DNA from: Virgibacillus_O xinjiangensis
GTDB taxonomy: Bacteria > Bacillota > Bacilli > Bacillales > Amphibacillaceae
Assembly: GCF_042643145.1 (NCBI RefSeq)
Contig: NZ_JBHRSA010000012.1
Span: forward strand, 1-56,965
Reading direction: 5' to 3'
Length of the DNA stretch: 56,965 nucleotides
Shown here: positions 47,393-56,900 of the stretch, piece after piece
Layout of the letters: every line of letters starts with the position of its first letter
Position numbering within the stretch: the stretch's first letter is position 1
Made by a program: the position numbers and the translations under genes
Notes under the pieces: model-generated
What the model saw: the letters and a program-made list of their open reading frames with translations, nothing else
What the model was told of the DNA's origin: nothing
Databases searched by the model: none

Positions 47393-48783
47393 ACGAGGAA
47401 TGTGGTGTATTCGGAATTTGGGGACACGAAAAAGCAGCAGAGCTGGCCTATTATGGTCTGCATTCGATGCAGCACCGAGGCCAGGAAGGTGCTGGTGTGG
47501 CTGTAAGCGATGGCCGTGAACTGAAGGCACATAAAGGACTCGGACTGGTCAATGATGTGTTCAAACATGCGGAATTCGACACATTGCAAGGTCATGCGGC
47601 AGTCGGGCATGTAAGGTACTCCACTCAAGGCGGCAAGGGAATTGACAATGTCCAGCCGCTCCTGTTCCGTTCACAGACAGGGAGCATGGCACTCGCCCAC
47701 AACGGCAACCTCATCAATGCACATCAGCTGCGCGGGGAATTGGAAATCCAGGGAAGCATCCTGCAGACCTCATCGGACACCGAGGTGCTTGCACATTTAA
47801 TCAAAAGGAGCGGCATGGAAACAACAGAGACATCGATTGCCAGTGCGTTGACACGTATCAAGGGTGCCTATGCCTATCTGATTTTGAAAGAGGATAAAAT
47901 GTATGCTGCACTCGACCCGATCGGCATGCGGCCACTTTCCATCGGGCGTCTTGGCGAGGCATATGTGGTTGCTTCGGAAACCTGTGCATTCGATCAGATC
48001 GGGGCGGTCTTCGAACGGGAAGTGATGCCGGGTGAACTGGTCACCATCAGTGATGAAGGGATCAAATCTACCCAGTTCGCTATGCCGAGGCAGCGCCGCA
48101 TGTGCGCCATGGAATATGTTTACCTGTCCAGGCCGGACAGCGATGTGAACATGGTGAATGTCCACGCATCCAGAAAACAGATGGGGAAGGAACTCGCCAA
48201 AGAAGCACCAGCTAATGCCGACATTGTCGTAGGTGTTCCGGATTCCAGCATTTCTGCTGCGATTGGTTATGCCGAGGAGACAGGGTTGCCATATGAGATG
48301 GGTATCATCAAAAATCGCTATGTCGGCCGTACGTTTATCCAGCCTTCCCAGGAGCTGAGGGAGCAAGGAGTACGGATGAAGCTTTCACCTGTACGAGGGA
48401 TCGTCGAAGGTAAAAGCATTGTGATGATCGATGATTCGATTGTGCGCGGCACGACCAGCAGACGAATTGTACAGATGCTGAAAGAAGCGGGTGCGGCCGA
48501 AGTCCATGTTCGGATTGCATCACCTGCGATCCAGCATCCATGCTACTACGGTATCGATATGTCAACAAGGGAAGAGCTGATTGCGGCCAACCATACGCCA
48601 GAAGGGATCAGCGACATCATTGGGGCAGACAGTGTTTCCTATCTTTCCGAAGCAGGTCTGGAAAATGCAATCCTCAAAGATGACTCCCTCAGCCAAGGGA
48701 TCTGCACGGCCTGTATGACCGGTAAATATCCAGTGACAGAAGATAAGGATAACAACAAAGAAATGTCCTACATTGGCTGGTGA
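47368..48783 (+). CDS. purF: Amidophosphoribosyltransferase
   Basis: A 471-residue first enzyme of the pathway. A short propeptide (MLAELKGINEE) precedes Cys12 of CGVFGIWGH, the N-terminal nucleophile exposed by cleavage. Class II glutaminase motifs (HRGQEGAGVAV) follow. The PRPP loop is SIVMIDDSIVRGTTSRR. Cys residues in RRMCAME, QHPCYYGID and GICTACMTG fit the four ligands of the structural 4Fe-4S cluster found in B. subtilis PurF. It overlaps purL; purM begins 80 bp later. Confidence 0.98.
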   Translation: MLAELKGINEECGVFGIWGHEKAAELAYYGLHSMQHRGQEGAGVAVSDGRELKAHKGLGLVNDVFKHAEFDTLQGHAAVGHVRYSTQGGKGIDNVQPLLFRSQTGSMALAHNGNLINAHQLRGELEIQGSILQTSSDTEVLAHLIKRSGMETTETSIASALTRIKGAYAYLILKEDKMYAALDPIGMRPLSIGRLGEAYVVASETCAFDQIGAVFEREVMPGELVTISDEGIKSTQFAMPRQRRMCAMEYVYLSRPDSDVNMVNVHASRKQMGKELAKEAPANADIVVGVPDSSISAAIGYAEETGLPYEMGIIKNRYVGRTFIQPSQELREQGVRMKLSPVRGIVEGKSIVMIDDSIVRGTTSRRIVQMLKEAGAAEVHVRIASPAIQHPCYYGIDMSTREELIAANHTPEGISDIIGADSVSYLSEAGLENAILKDDSLSQGICTACMTGKYPVTEDKDNNKEMSYIGW

Positions 48784-48863
48784 TGGAGAGAGTTTCAGAA
48801 AGGGCATGAGTGATAATCAGTTCTCTGGTAGAAAACAAAGTTAATAGAAAAGGTGGGTACAGG

Positions 48864-49883
48864 ATGTCGAACATATATAAAGATGCCGGAGTGGATGTGG
48901 AAAGGGGCTATGAAGCTGTCGAGCGCATGAAGAAGCATATTGCCAAAACAGCACGGCCTGAAGTATTGGGTGGAATCGGCTCCTTTGCCGGGCTGTTCGA
49001 TCTGACCTCGTTCACCTTCCAGGAGCCTGTGCTAGTATCCGGCACGGACGGGGTAGGCACGAAACTGAAGCTGGCCATCGAACTGGATAAACATGATACG
49101 GTAGGTAAGGACTTGGTTGCCATGTGTGTGAATGATATTGCGGCACAGGGAGCCCAGCCCTTATTCTTCCTTGATTATATTGCCTGCGGAAAGAATGATC
49201 CAGCCATGATCGAGCAGATCGTCGCAGGAATTTCCGCCGGCTGTGCAAGCGCCGGAGCGGCATTGATCGGTGGAGAGACGGCGGAAATGCCGGGGATGTA
49301 CCAGGACAACGAATATGACCTGGCCGGTTTCACGGTGGGAATCGCTGAGAAATCAAAATTGATCACAGGAGAATCCATCCGTCCGGGAGATGTGCTGGTC
49401 GGCATGCCTTCCAGTGGCATACACTCCAATGGCTATTCGCTTGTCCGGAGAATTGTTGCCAACCTTGATTTGGAAGAGATCTATGAAGGATTATCCGCCC
49501 CTCTTGGAGAGGTGTTGCTGACACCTACCAGGATTTATGCGAAAGCCTTGGCGGAACTGCAGAAAGAATGTGAAGTGAAGGGGATTTCCCATGTCACAGG
49601 CGGCGGTTTTTATGAAAATCTACCACGCATGCTTCCAGAGGGACTGGGTGCCGAACTCCACCCAAGCAATTGGAAGGTGCCGGAAATCTTTCCATTTCTA
49701 CAAGAGCAGGGAAATCTTCCACTTGATGAGATGTATGGTGTCTTCAACATGGGAATCGGTATGGTTCTGGCTGTCGATGAAGCAGAAGCAGAGAATGTCG
49801 TCCGCCTGTTGAGGCAGAACGGGGAACAGGCTTCCGTCATTGGTATGGTAACCGGCAAAGAAGGGGTGCATTTCTTGCCATGA
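48864..49883 (+). CDS. purM: AIR synthetase
   Basis: A 339-residue AIRS-family enzyme closing the imidazole ring from FGAM. YKDAGVDVERGYEAV, SGTDGVGTKLKLA, VGMPSSGIHSNGYSLVR and GITHVTGGGFYEN-like (here GISHVTGGGFYEN) are clear. ATG 48864 follows AAAGGTGGG; an in-frame ATG at 48810 has no ribosome site. It overlaps purN by 4 bp. Confidence 0.98.
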   Translation: MSNIYKDAGVDVERGYEAVERMKKHIAKTARPEVLGGIGSFAGLFDLTSFTFQEPVLVSGTDGVGTKLKLAIELDKHDTVGKDLVAMCVNDIAAQGAQPLFFLDYIACGKNDPAMIEQIVAGISAGCASAGAALIGGETAEMPGMYQDNEYDLAGFTVGIAEKSKLITGESIRPGDVLVGMPSSGIHSNGYSLVRRIVANLDLEEIYEGLSAPLGEVLLTPTRIYAKALAELQKECEVKGISHVTGGGFYENLPRMLPEGLGAELHPSNWKVPEIFPFLQEQGNLPLDEMYGVFNMGIGMVLAVDEAEAENVVRLLRQNGEQASVIGMVTGKEGVHFLP

Positions 49884-50446
49884 GAAAGGTTAAAGCAGCC
49901 GTTTTTGCCTCGGGTACGGGAAGCAATTTTCAGGCTATCATGGAAGCGGGGCCGATGCCTTGTGAAATAGCTGTACTTGTCTGTGACCAGCCGGAAGCGC
50001 CCGTCATTGAAAAGGCAGAAGCATTTGGAGTGCCGGTTTTTTCCTTCCGTGCAAAGAACTATGCATCCAAAGAGCATTATGAGAGAGAGATTGTTTCCAG
50101 GCTGGAGGAATTAGGTGTAGAATGGATTTTCCTAGCCGGTTATATGCGAATCTGCGGGCCGACATTGCTTCAAGCCTATACGGATCGGATGATCAATATC
50201 CATCCTTCCCTTCTGCCTGCTTTTCCGGGCAAAGATGCGATTGGCCAGGCATTTCAGGCCAACGTCGAAGCCACAGGAGTTACCGTCCACTACGTCGATG
50301 AAGGTATTGATACAGGGCCGATCATTGCCCAGCAGGAAGTGCCAGTCATGCCGGATGATTCGGAAGGGACACTCAAAAAGAGGATACAGGCAGTGGAACA
50401 TCAACTATATCCGGCAGCCATCAAGGAGTTAATACTAATAAAGTGA
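49880..50446 (+). CDS. purN: Phosphoribosylglycinamide formyltransferase
   Basis: A 188-residue enzyme transferring a formyl group from N10-formyl-tetrahydrofolate to GAR. FASGTGSNFQAIMEAG binds phosphate. The catalytic Asn-His-Asp set appears in INIHPSLLPAFPGKDAI and VDEGIDTGPIIAQ. It starts ATGA inside purM and is coupled to purH, which begins 12 bp beyond its stop. Confidence 0.97.
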   Translation: MRKVKAAVFASGTGSNFQAIMEAGPMPCEIAVLVCDQPEAPVIEKAEAFGVPVFSFRAKNYASKEHYEREIVSRLEELGVEWIFLAGYMRICGPTLLQAYTDRMINIHPSLLPAFPGKDAIGQAFQANVEATGVTVHYVDEGIDTGPIIAQQEVPVMPDDSEGTLKKRIQAVEHQLYPAAIKELILIK

Positions 50447-50457
50447 GGGATTTTTTC

Positions 50458-51990
50458 ATGCCGAAACGTGCATTAATCAGTGTATCCAACAAAGAAAACA
50501 TTGAAGAGTTTGCAAAAGGACTGTCTGAACTGGATGTGGAAATCATCTCCACCGGCGGAACGCTGAAGGCTATAAAAGCAGCAGGCATTCCAGCTACGGC
50601 AATTGATGATGTCACAGGGTTTCCGGAAATCATGGATGGTCGTGTCAAAACACTTCATCCGAAAGTCCATGGCGGGCTACTTGGAAAACGTTCCAATGAG
50701 AGCCATATGGCACAAATGGAGGAAAACGGGATTTCACCGATTGATATTGTTGTGGTCAATCTTTATCCATTCAAGCAAACATTGGAAAAAGAAGGTGTAT
50801 CTGAAGAAGACATCATCGAAAATATCGATATAGGTGGACCTTCCATGCTTCGTTCTGCTGCTAAAAACTTTGAGGATGTAGCGGTAGTAGTGGACCCTGC
50901 TGACTATGCCGAAGTTTTGACTGGGCTGAAAGAAGACAGCTTGGATGCACAGAAGCGCAAGAGCCTTGCAGCCAAGGTATTCCGCCATACAGCGAATTAT
51001 GATGCAATGATCGCCAACTACTTCTCTGCACAAACGGAGGAGGAATTTCCGGAGAATTATACCATTACATATGAAAAGGTCCAGACACTAAGATATGGAG
51101 AGAATCCGCACCAGGCAGCGGCCTTTTACAAAAATCCACTCAGCAAGGGCATGAGTCTGGCAGATGCAGACCAACTGCATGGAAAAGAACTTTCCTATAA
51201 TAACATCCAGGATGCCAATGCTGCTCTTGAGATTTTATCAGAATACAAGCAGCCGAGTGCGGTTGCTGTCAAACATATGAATCCATGCGGCATTGGGGTA
51301 GGAGAGAATCTGTTCGATGCATTTGGCAAGGCATACGATTCCGATCCGATTTCCATCTTCGGCGGGATTGTAGCAGTCAATCGGGAAATCGAAGCAGATA
51401 CCGCTGAGAAGCTGAGTGAGATTTTCTTGGAAATCGTGATTGCGCCATCCTTTACGGACGAGGCAATGGAGATTTTGACGCGGAAAAAGAATATCCGCCT
51501 GTTAAAATTGAACAGCAAAGAGGATGAGGAAGCATATCATCAACTGACAACAGTAAAAGGTGGGGTACTGATCCAGCATAATGACGCTGGAGAAGTGACG
51601 GAAGATGAATTGAAAGTGGCCACGCAAAGGAATCCGAATGAGAAAGAATTGGCAGATCTATTGTTTGCCTGGAAAGCGGTCAAGCATGTGAAATCCAATG
51701 CCATCGTACTTGGCAAGGATAACCAGACTATCGGTGTAGGTGCCGGGCAGATGAACCGGATCGGATCTGCCAATATTGCCATTGAGCAGGCTGGAGACAA
51801 GGCTAAAGGAGCAGTGCTCGCTTCGGATGCATTCTTCCCGATGCCGGATACGGTACAGGCTGCGGCAGAAGCGGGAATTACTGCAATCATCCAGCCGGGC
51901 GGATCCAAACGGGACCAGGACTCCATCGATGTCTGCAATGAACATGGGATTGCCATGGTTTATACAGGAATGCGCCATTTCAAGCATTAA
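50458..51990 (+). CDS. purH: Bifunctional AICAR formyltransferase/IMP cyclohydrolase
   Basis: A 510-residue enzyme for the last two steps to IMP. The N-terminal MGS-like IMP cyclohydrolase has ALISVSNKENIEEFAKGL, STGGTLKAIK and VKTLHPKVHGG. The C-terminal AICAR transformylase has RYGENPHQAAAF, AVKHMNPCGIGVG and SDAFFPMPD. ATG 50458 is preferred to GTG 50443 because GTGAGGGA forms its ribosome site. Confidence 0.98.
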   Translation: MPKRALISVSNKENIEEFAKGLSELDVEIISTGGTLKAIKAAGIPATAIDDVTGFPEIMDGRVKTLHPKVHGGLLGKRSNESHMAQMEENGISPIDIVVVNLYPFKQTLEKEGVSEEDIIENIDIGGPSMLRSAAKNFEDVAVVVDPADYAEVLTGLKEDSLDAQKRKSLAAKVFRHTANYDAMIANYFSAQTEEEFPENYTITYEKVQTLRYGENPHQAAAFYKNPLSKGMSLADADQLHGKELSYNNIQDANAALEILSEYKQPSAVAVKHMNPCGIGVGENLFDAFGKAYDSDPISIFGGIVAVNREIEADTAEKLSEIFLEIVIAPSFTDEAMEILTRKKNIRLLKLNSKEDEEAYHQLTTVKGGVLIQHNDAGEVTEDELKVATQRNPNEKELADLLFAWKAVKHVKSNAIVLGKDNQTIGVGAGQMNRIGSANIAIEQAGDKAKGAVLASDAFFPMPDTVQAAAEAGITAIIQPGGSKRDQDSIDVCNEHGIAMVYTGMRHFKH

Positions 51991-52014
51991 TAAACAAGCG
52001 GGGGGAGCTTTTCG

Positions 52015-53283
52015 ATGAACATTTTGGTAGTAGGCCGCGGTGGTCGTGAACATAGTATTGTAAGGAAACTCTCGGAAAGTGGAAAAGTGACAAATCTCTA
52101 TGCAGCTCCAGGCAATGGGGGAATTGAGGGTCAGGCGGAGTGTGTGCCGGTGGATGAAATGGATATCGAGGGGTTGGTGAACCTTGCCAAAGAGAAACAG
52201 GTTGATCTGACCATCGTCGGGCCGGAGAATCCGCTGAATGCCGGGATAACCAACAGTTTCCACGAGCACGGACTGACTGTTTTCGCACCGACAAAAGAGG
52301 CGGCACTGCTCGAGGGAAGCAAGAGCTTTGCCAAGGAATTCATGAAAAAATACGACATACCAACAGCAGCCTATGAAACATTTACTGATGCGGAAGAAGC
52401 AAAAGCATATGTAGAGGTGAAGGGTGCCCCGATTGTGGTAAAAGCGGATGGCCTTGCCGCGGGCAAAGGAGTCATCGTGGCTGAAACGACCGAACAGGCA
52501 ATCGAGGCGATTGATGAGATGCTCGTCAATCAGGCTTTTGCTGATGCCGGCACGAAGGTTGTCATCGAAGAGTTCCTCGCAGGCCGCGAATTTTCACTGA
52601 TGGCTTTTGTGAATGGGAAAAATGTTCATTCCATGGTCACGGCGAGAGATCATAAACGGGCATATGACGGTGATGCTGGTCCAAATACTGGGGGCATGGG
52701 AGCCTATGCACCTGCAGATGATATCAGCGAAGAACAGCTCGCTTATTCTGAACGGGAGATCCTGCAGAAGACCGCGGATGGCATGCTGGAAGAGGGCCGG
52801 TCCTTTACAGGCATCCTTTATGCAGGACTGATCATGACCGAGCAAGGGCCGAAAGTCATCGAATTCAATACACGTTTCGGTGACCCGGAGACACAGGTGG
52901 TGCTTCCCTTGTTGAAAAATGATCTGGTACAAGTGGTAATGGATGTCCTGAACGGTCAGGATCCTGAACTGGAATGGGAAGATAAGGCGTGTCTAGGTGT
53001 GGTTGTGGCTTCGGAAGGCTATCCGGGCTCCTATCAAAAAGGGGTGAAGCTTCCGGAATTCAAGCATGTGGATGATGCGTTCATGATTCATGCCGGTACC
53101 AAAAAGGACAATGGCCAGCTGGTCGCAGACGGAGGACGCGTGTTGTTGGCCGGCGCAAAAGCGGCAAACATGACGGAGGCAGGCAGCCTTGTCTATAAGC
53201 TGCTGGCGTCCGCCGGCACAACGGAAGGATTTTTCTACCGTCAAGATATCGGTGCCCATCCGATCAAGCATGAAACCATCTAA
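52015..53283 (+). CDS. purD: Phosphoribosylamine-glycine ligase
   Basis: A 422-residue ATP-grasp enzyme ligating phosphoribosylamine and glycine. NILVVGRGGREHSI at the start, KADGLAAGKGVIVAET, GPNTGGMGAYAPA and FNTRFGDPETQVVLP are diagnostic. AGCGGGGGGAGC is the ribosome site 24 bp after purH. The 3' end forms the left arm of the operon terminator. It is the last pur gene, as in B. subtilis. Confidence 0.98.
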   Translation: MNILVVGRGGREHSIVRKLSESGKVTNLYAAPGNGGIEGQAECVPVDEMDIEGLVNLAKEKQVDLTIVGPENPLNAGITNSFHEHGLTVFAPTKEAALLEGSKSFAKEFMKKYDIPTAAYETFTDAEEAKAYVEVKGAPIVVKADGLAAGKGVIVAETTEQAIEAIDEMLVNQAFADAGTKVVIEEFLAGREFSLMAFVNGKNVHSMVTARDHKRAYDGDAGPNTGGMGAYAPADDISEEQLAYSEREILQKTADGMLEEGRSFTGILYAGLIMTEQGPKVIEFNTRFGDPETQVVLPLLKNDLVQVVMDVLNGQDPELEWEDKACLGVVVASEGYPGSYQKGVKLPEFKHVDDAFMIHAGTKKDNGQLVADGGRVLLAGAKAANMTEAGSLVYKLLASAGTTEGFFYRQDIGAHPIKHETI

Positions 53284-53299
53284 TGGTTTCATGCTTTTT
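53268..53299 (+). terminator. Terminator of the purine operon
   Basis: GCATGAAACCA (53268-53278) and TGGTTTCATGC (53284-53294) form a perfect 11-bp stem with a 5-nt loop containing the stop codon, followed by TTTTT. Confidence 0.92.
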
Positions 53300-53452
53300 C
53301 TATGCCAAAATAGAAATCGCTTTCATGGCGGTCATGGCCATAAAAAAACTTTATCTTACTATTAAAAAGAATTAACTGAAACTTCACTGCAATAAAGCGA
53401 CATATGTGATAAAATAAAAACAACTAATTGATAAAGAGTGGAGAGACATATA

Positions 53453-55195
53453 ATGCTGGAGAATGGTACCTATTGGAGAAACCGCGAAATCAGAAGGCAT
53501 GTCAGAGTCGTTGATGGGGAAGAAGCACCGACGCTGATCTTGAAGAATGGAACTTATTTGAATATGTTTACAAAGCAATGGCTTGAAGCGAATATATGGA
53601 TAGTCGATGACCGCATCGTCTACGTTGGTGATAAACTGCCGGCCGATTCAGAGCGGACAGAGATCGTGGACTGTACCGGGAAGTACTTGGTGCCAGGCTA
53701 TGTGGAACCGCATGCCCATCCTTATCAACTGTACAATCCAGAGGTACTCGCAAACCATGCGGCTAGATATGGAACGACAACATTGGTCAATGATAATATG
53801 CTTTGGCTTTTTTCTTTAAATAAAAAGAAAGCGTTTTCTTTATTGGAGGAATTCTGCAATCAACCGGTATCCATGTTCTGGTGGGCCCGATTCGATTCTC
53901 AGACAATGTCCCAGAATGAAGAAGAGCTGTTCAATACAGAGGATATACTTGACTGGATTTCCCATCCGGCCGTTGTGCAGGGTGGAGAGCTGACTTGCTG
54001 GCCGAGCCTATTGGCAGGGGATGATCGCTTGCTGTATTGGATACAGGAAACAAAGCGGCACGGCAAGCCGGTCGAAGGTCATTTTCCCGGAGCATCTGAA
54101 AAAACGCTCACCAAAATGAAATTGCTCGGGGTGGATGCCGATCATGAATCCATGACAGGTGATGAAGTGATCCAGCGGCTTCAGCTTGGGTATCAAGTCG
54201 GATTGCGCTATTCTTCGATCAGACCGGACTTGCCCCGCTTGTTAGAAGATATTGTCGGGTCCGACCTCCAGGCATATGATAACTTAACGATGAATACAGA
54301 TGGATCGACGCCTGCATTTTATGAAAACGGCATGATGAATCAATGTGTGGAAATTGCGATAGAAAAAGGAGTACCGGTAGAGGAAGCGTACCGGATGGCA
54401 AGCTATAACGCCGCCAAGCACATTGGCATGGATGAACAGCTTGGCAGCATTGCCCCAGGAAGGCTGGCACATATCAACATCCTGGGTGATAAACGGAATC
54501 CTGTACCGGATAGTGTGTTGGCGAAAGGGAAATGGATGGTGAGAGAGGGAGAGCCACAGGATCATCAGACGTCCATCGACTGGAAGCAGTACGGATTCGG
54601 CCCCTTGGAATTCGATTGGGATGTGACCGAGGGAGAATTGCAGTTTTCCACCCCAGTCGGATTGAGAATGGATAATGATGTGATTATGAATCCATATGCG
54701 ATCGATACGGATATCACGCTGGATACCATCCCTGACAATCGGCCTGACGCCTTCCTTCTGCTCTTGGACCGAAACGGAAAGTGGCGGGTGAACACGACCA
54801 TCAAAGGTTTCACCCAGCGGCTGGGTGCACTGGCCAGTTCCTATTCAACCACAGGTGACCTGGTCTTCATCGGCAAAAGCAAACAGGATATCCTGCTTGC
54901 GTGGGAACGGCTGAAAGCGATAGGCGGCGGAATCGTCCTGGTCCATCAAGGGGAAGTGCTTTTGGAGATTCCGCTGGCACTAAGTGGCTTCATGTTTGAC
55001 GGAACAATGACGGAACTGATTGAAAAGGAAAAACAGCTGAAAAGCTATCTGCAGGAGTACGGGTATGAATTTGGCGACCCAGTCTATTCGATCTTTTTCC
55101 TGTCTTCCACCCATTTACCGTATGTGAGAATAACACCACAGGGGATCGTAGATGTGAAAAAACGAGAGATACTTTTCCCTGCCACGATGTGTTAA
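53453..55195 (+). CDS. yerA: Adenine deaminase family protein (YerA-like)
   Basis: A 580-residue amidohydrolase. An N-terminal beta domain (LILKNGTYLNMF, then DCTGKYLVPGYVEPHAHP) leads into a metal-binding TIM barrel. The barrel has the HxH-like EPHAHP, EGHFPGAS and ADHESMTGDE segments. A C-terminal adenine-deaminase domain includes RLGALASSYSTTGDLVFIG and GGGIVLVHQGEVL. ATG 53453 follows GTGGAGAG. B. subtilis yerA lies at the same place after purD. The family turns adenine into hypoxanthine, which fits a neighbour of the purine operon, though activity of the YerA branch is less certain. Confidence 0.9.
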   Translation: MLENGTYWRNREIRRHVRVVDGEEAPTLILKNGTYLNMFTKQWLEANIWIVDDRIVYVGDKLPADSERTEIVDCTGKYLVPGYVEPHAHPYQLYNPEVLANHAARYGTTTLVNDNMLWLFSLNKKKAFSLLEEFCNQPVSMFWWARFDSQTMSQNEEELFNTEDILDWISHPAVVQGGELTCWPSLLAGDDRLLYWIQETKRHGKPVEGHFPGASEKTLTKMKLLGVDADHESMTGDEVIQRLQLGYQVGLRYSSIRPDLPRLLEDIVGSDLQAYDNLTMNTDGSTPAFYENGMMNQCVEIAIEKGVPVEEAYRMASYNAAKHIGMDEQLGSIAPGRLAHINILGDKRNPVPDSVLAKGKWMVREGEPQDHQTSIDWKQYGFGPLEFDWDVTEGELQFSTPVGLRMDNDVIMNPYAIDTDITLDTIPDNRPDAFLLLLDRNGKWRVNTTIKGFTQRLGALASSYSTTGDLVFIGKSKQDILLAWERLKAIGGGIVLVHQGEVLLEIPLALSGFMFDGTMTELIEKEKQLKSYLQEYGYEFGDPVYSIFFLSSTHLPYVRITPQGIVDVKKREILFPATMC

Positions 55196-55240
55196 CATAT
55201 AGTATTAGATAAAGAGTCTATGATGAAAAGGTGTGGGGGA

Positions 55241-56314
55241 ATGAGAAAATATCTGTATGTTCTTCTGGCAGCAGGCCTGTTGCTTGGAGCATGTTCTGAA
55301 GAAGCGGATGGGGCACAGGAAGAGGCCGTGGACGAGAAGGAACAACAGAACGAATCGGCGGAGAATGTGGAAAAGGATGGGGAAGCTGAGGCCGAGGAAT
55401 ACACCGGGGTGTATCCTCTGACAGGGCTTGGCACCAATGACCAGACTGATCGGCGTATGGTGGCAGTTATGATCAATAATCATGCGAAAGCAAGGCCGCA
55501 GTCAGGTCTCACTGATGCGGACATGGTGTTTGAAATACTGGCAGAAGGGAATATTACGAGACTGCTTGCAATCTATCAAAGCGAGCTGCCGGAGAAAATA
55601 GGCCCCGTCCGGAGTGCACGGGAGTACTATTTTGAGCTGGCGGAGAACTATGGGGCGCTGTATATCTATCACGGTGCGGCCGGATTCATCAATGAGATGA
55701 TAGCAAACCGCGGGATTGAACACCTGGACGGCGCAATGTATGATAATAATGGTATACTGTTTAAACGGGAGAATTTCCGCCAGGCACCGCATAACTCCTA
55801 TCTTTTGACAGAGGGAGTAGATCCGGCGGCTGAAAGGAAAGGCTATGAACTACAGGCTGACTACGAGCCGCTTCCTTTCCTGAGCGAGAAAGAGGCAGGG
55901 GAGCTCAACGGCGAGGCTGTCAGCCATGCGGAAATCACCTATGGCAAGAATCCGATGGAAATCGTAGAATTCGAATATGATACAGGGACGGAAACCTATA
56001 AAAGGTACAATGATCGGGAACAGACAGTGGAACGTGAGACTGGCGAGCCGGTAGAGGTGGAGAATGTCTTTATTGTGGAGGCGGACCACCAAGTCATCGA
56101 TGACCAGGGAAGACGTGCGGTTGATCTCGCTTCAGGAGGGGATGCCTATCTGCTCCAGAAAGGGACAGTACAACCACTGGAGTGGGAAAACAGGGATGGC
56201 AGAATTTTGCCTGTGAAAGATGGCAATCCTGCAGGCTTCGTTCCCGGCAGCACTTGGATTAATGTTGTGCCAGCCGACCCAGGTATCAGCAATTCCGTTC
56301 ATCTTTCCCATTAA
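55241..56314 (+). CDS. yerB: DUF3048 lipoprotein (YerB-like)
   Basis: A 357-residue exported lipoprotein. The signal peptide YLYVLLAAGLLLGAC ends in the lipobox LLLGAC. A long acidic linker (SEEADGAQEEAVDEKEQQ onward, about 40 residues) follows, then the DUF3048 domain with MVAVMINNHAKARPQSGL, EGNITRLLAIYQSE and GPVRSAREYYFELA. ATG 55241 is preferred because GGTGTGGGGG immediately precedes it; ATG 55220 or 55223 would add seven residues. It sits between yerA and yerC, as in B. subtilis. The function is unknown. Confidence 0.92.
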   Translation: MRKYLYVLLAAGLLLGACSEEADGAQEEAVDEKEQQNESAENVEKDGEAEAEEYTGVYPLTGLGTNDQTDRRMVAVMINNHAKARPQSGLTDADMVFEILAEGNITRLLAIYQSELPEKIGPVRSAREYYFELAENYGALYIYHGAAGFINEMIANRGIEHLDGAMYDNNGILFKRENFRQAPHNSYLLTEGVDPAAERKGYELQADYEPLPFLSEKEAGELNGEAVSHAEITYGKNPMEIVEFEYDTGTETYKRYNDREQTVERETGEPVEVENVFIVEADHQVIDDQGRRAVDLASGGDAYLLQKGTVQPLEWENRDGRILPVKDGNPAGFVPGSTWINVVPADPGISNSVHLSH

Positions 56315-56339
56315 TCTCGTAAACGCAGGAGGTCTCGTC

Positions 56340-56642
56340 GTGCAAATAGATAAATTACGTGGAGAACAGTTAGATCAATTATTCGACGCGATCCTTTCCT
56401 TGAAGGATCGCGAAGAATGCTATCGCTTTTTCGATGACATTGCTACCATGTCAGAGGTTCATTCCATCGCCCAGCGTCTTCAGGTCGCAAAAATGCTGAC
56501 AGAAGGAAGTACATACAATGCCATCGAAAACGAAACCAATGCGTCAACTGCCACCATCTCCAGAGTTCGCCGATGCATCAATTACGGAAGCGACGGGTAT
56601 AAAATGGTGCTGGACCGGTTGATGGAAGATCAGCAGAAATAA
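56340..56642 (+). CDS. yerC: TrpR-like regulator YerC
   Basis: A 100-residue protein of the TrpR-like YerC/YecD family with a helix-turn-helix. MSEVHSIAQRLQVAKMLTEG is followed by the recognition region STYNAIENETNASTATISRVRRC. GTG start at 56340, seven bases after AGGAGG. It begins 25 bp downstream of yerB. Tryptophan ligands of TrpR are not clearly conserved. A regulatory role is likely but targets are unknown. A terminator follows. Confidence 0.93.
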   Translation: MQIDKLRGEQLDQLFDAILSLKDREECYRFFDDIATMSEVHSIAQRLQVAKMLTEGSTYNAIENETNASTATISRVRRCINYGSDGYKMVLDRLMEDQQK

Positions 56643-56647
56643 CAGCA

Positions 56648-56681
56648 GCCGCTGCCTGAATTCGGGGAGCGGTTTTTTTGT
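56648..56681 (+). terminator. Terminator of yerC
   Basis: CCGCTGCC pairs imperfectly with GGGGAGCGG around a TGAATTC loop, then TTTTTTT. It is directly followed by the third 20-bp repeat array. Confidence 0.7.
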
Positions 56682-56697
56682 GTCGAAGCAGGTGGAT

Positions 56698-56900
56698 AGC
56701 GCTGGGAGGCGCCGGCTATCGGCGGGAGAGTGGTTATATCAGCATCACGCACTGGATATCGGCGGGAGAGCGATTATATCCGCAGTAGGCGCCGGATATC
56801 GGCGGGAGAGCGATCATATCGGCAGTAGGCACCGGATATCGGCAGGAGAGCGATCATATCAGCATCACGCACTGGATATCGGCGGGAGAGCGATTATATC
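56698..56900. repeat. 20-bp-period degenerate repeat array 3
   Basis: ATC recurs at 56718 and every 20 bp to 56898, nine units in perfect phase, with one more diverged unit at 56698. Units alternate between ATCGGCGGGAGAGCGATTAT and ATCAGCATCACGCACTGGAT or ATCCGCAGTAGGCGCCGGAT, so a 40-bp super-period is visible. This is the best conserved of the three arrays and may be recently amplified. The sequence after 56900 shows no gene up to the window end. Confidence 0.88.
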
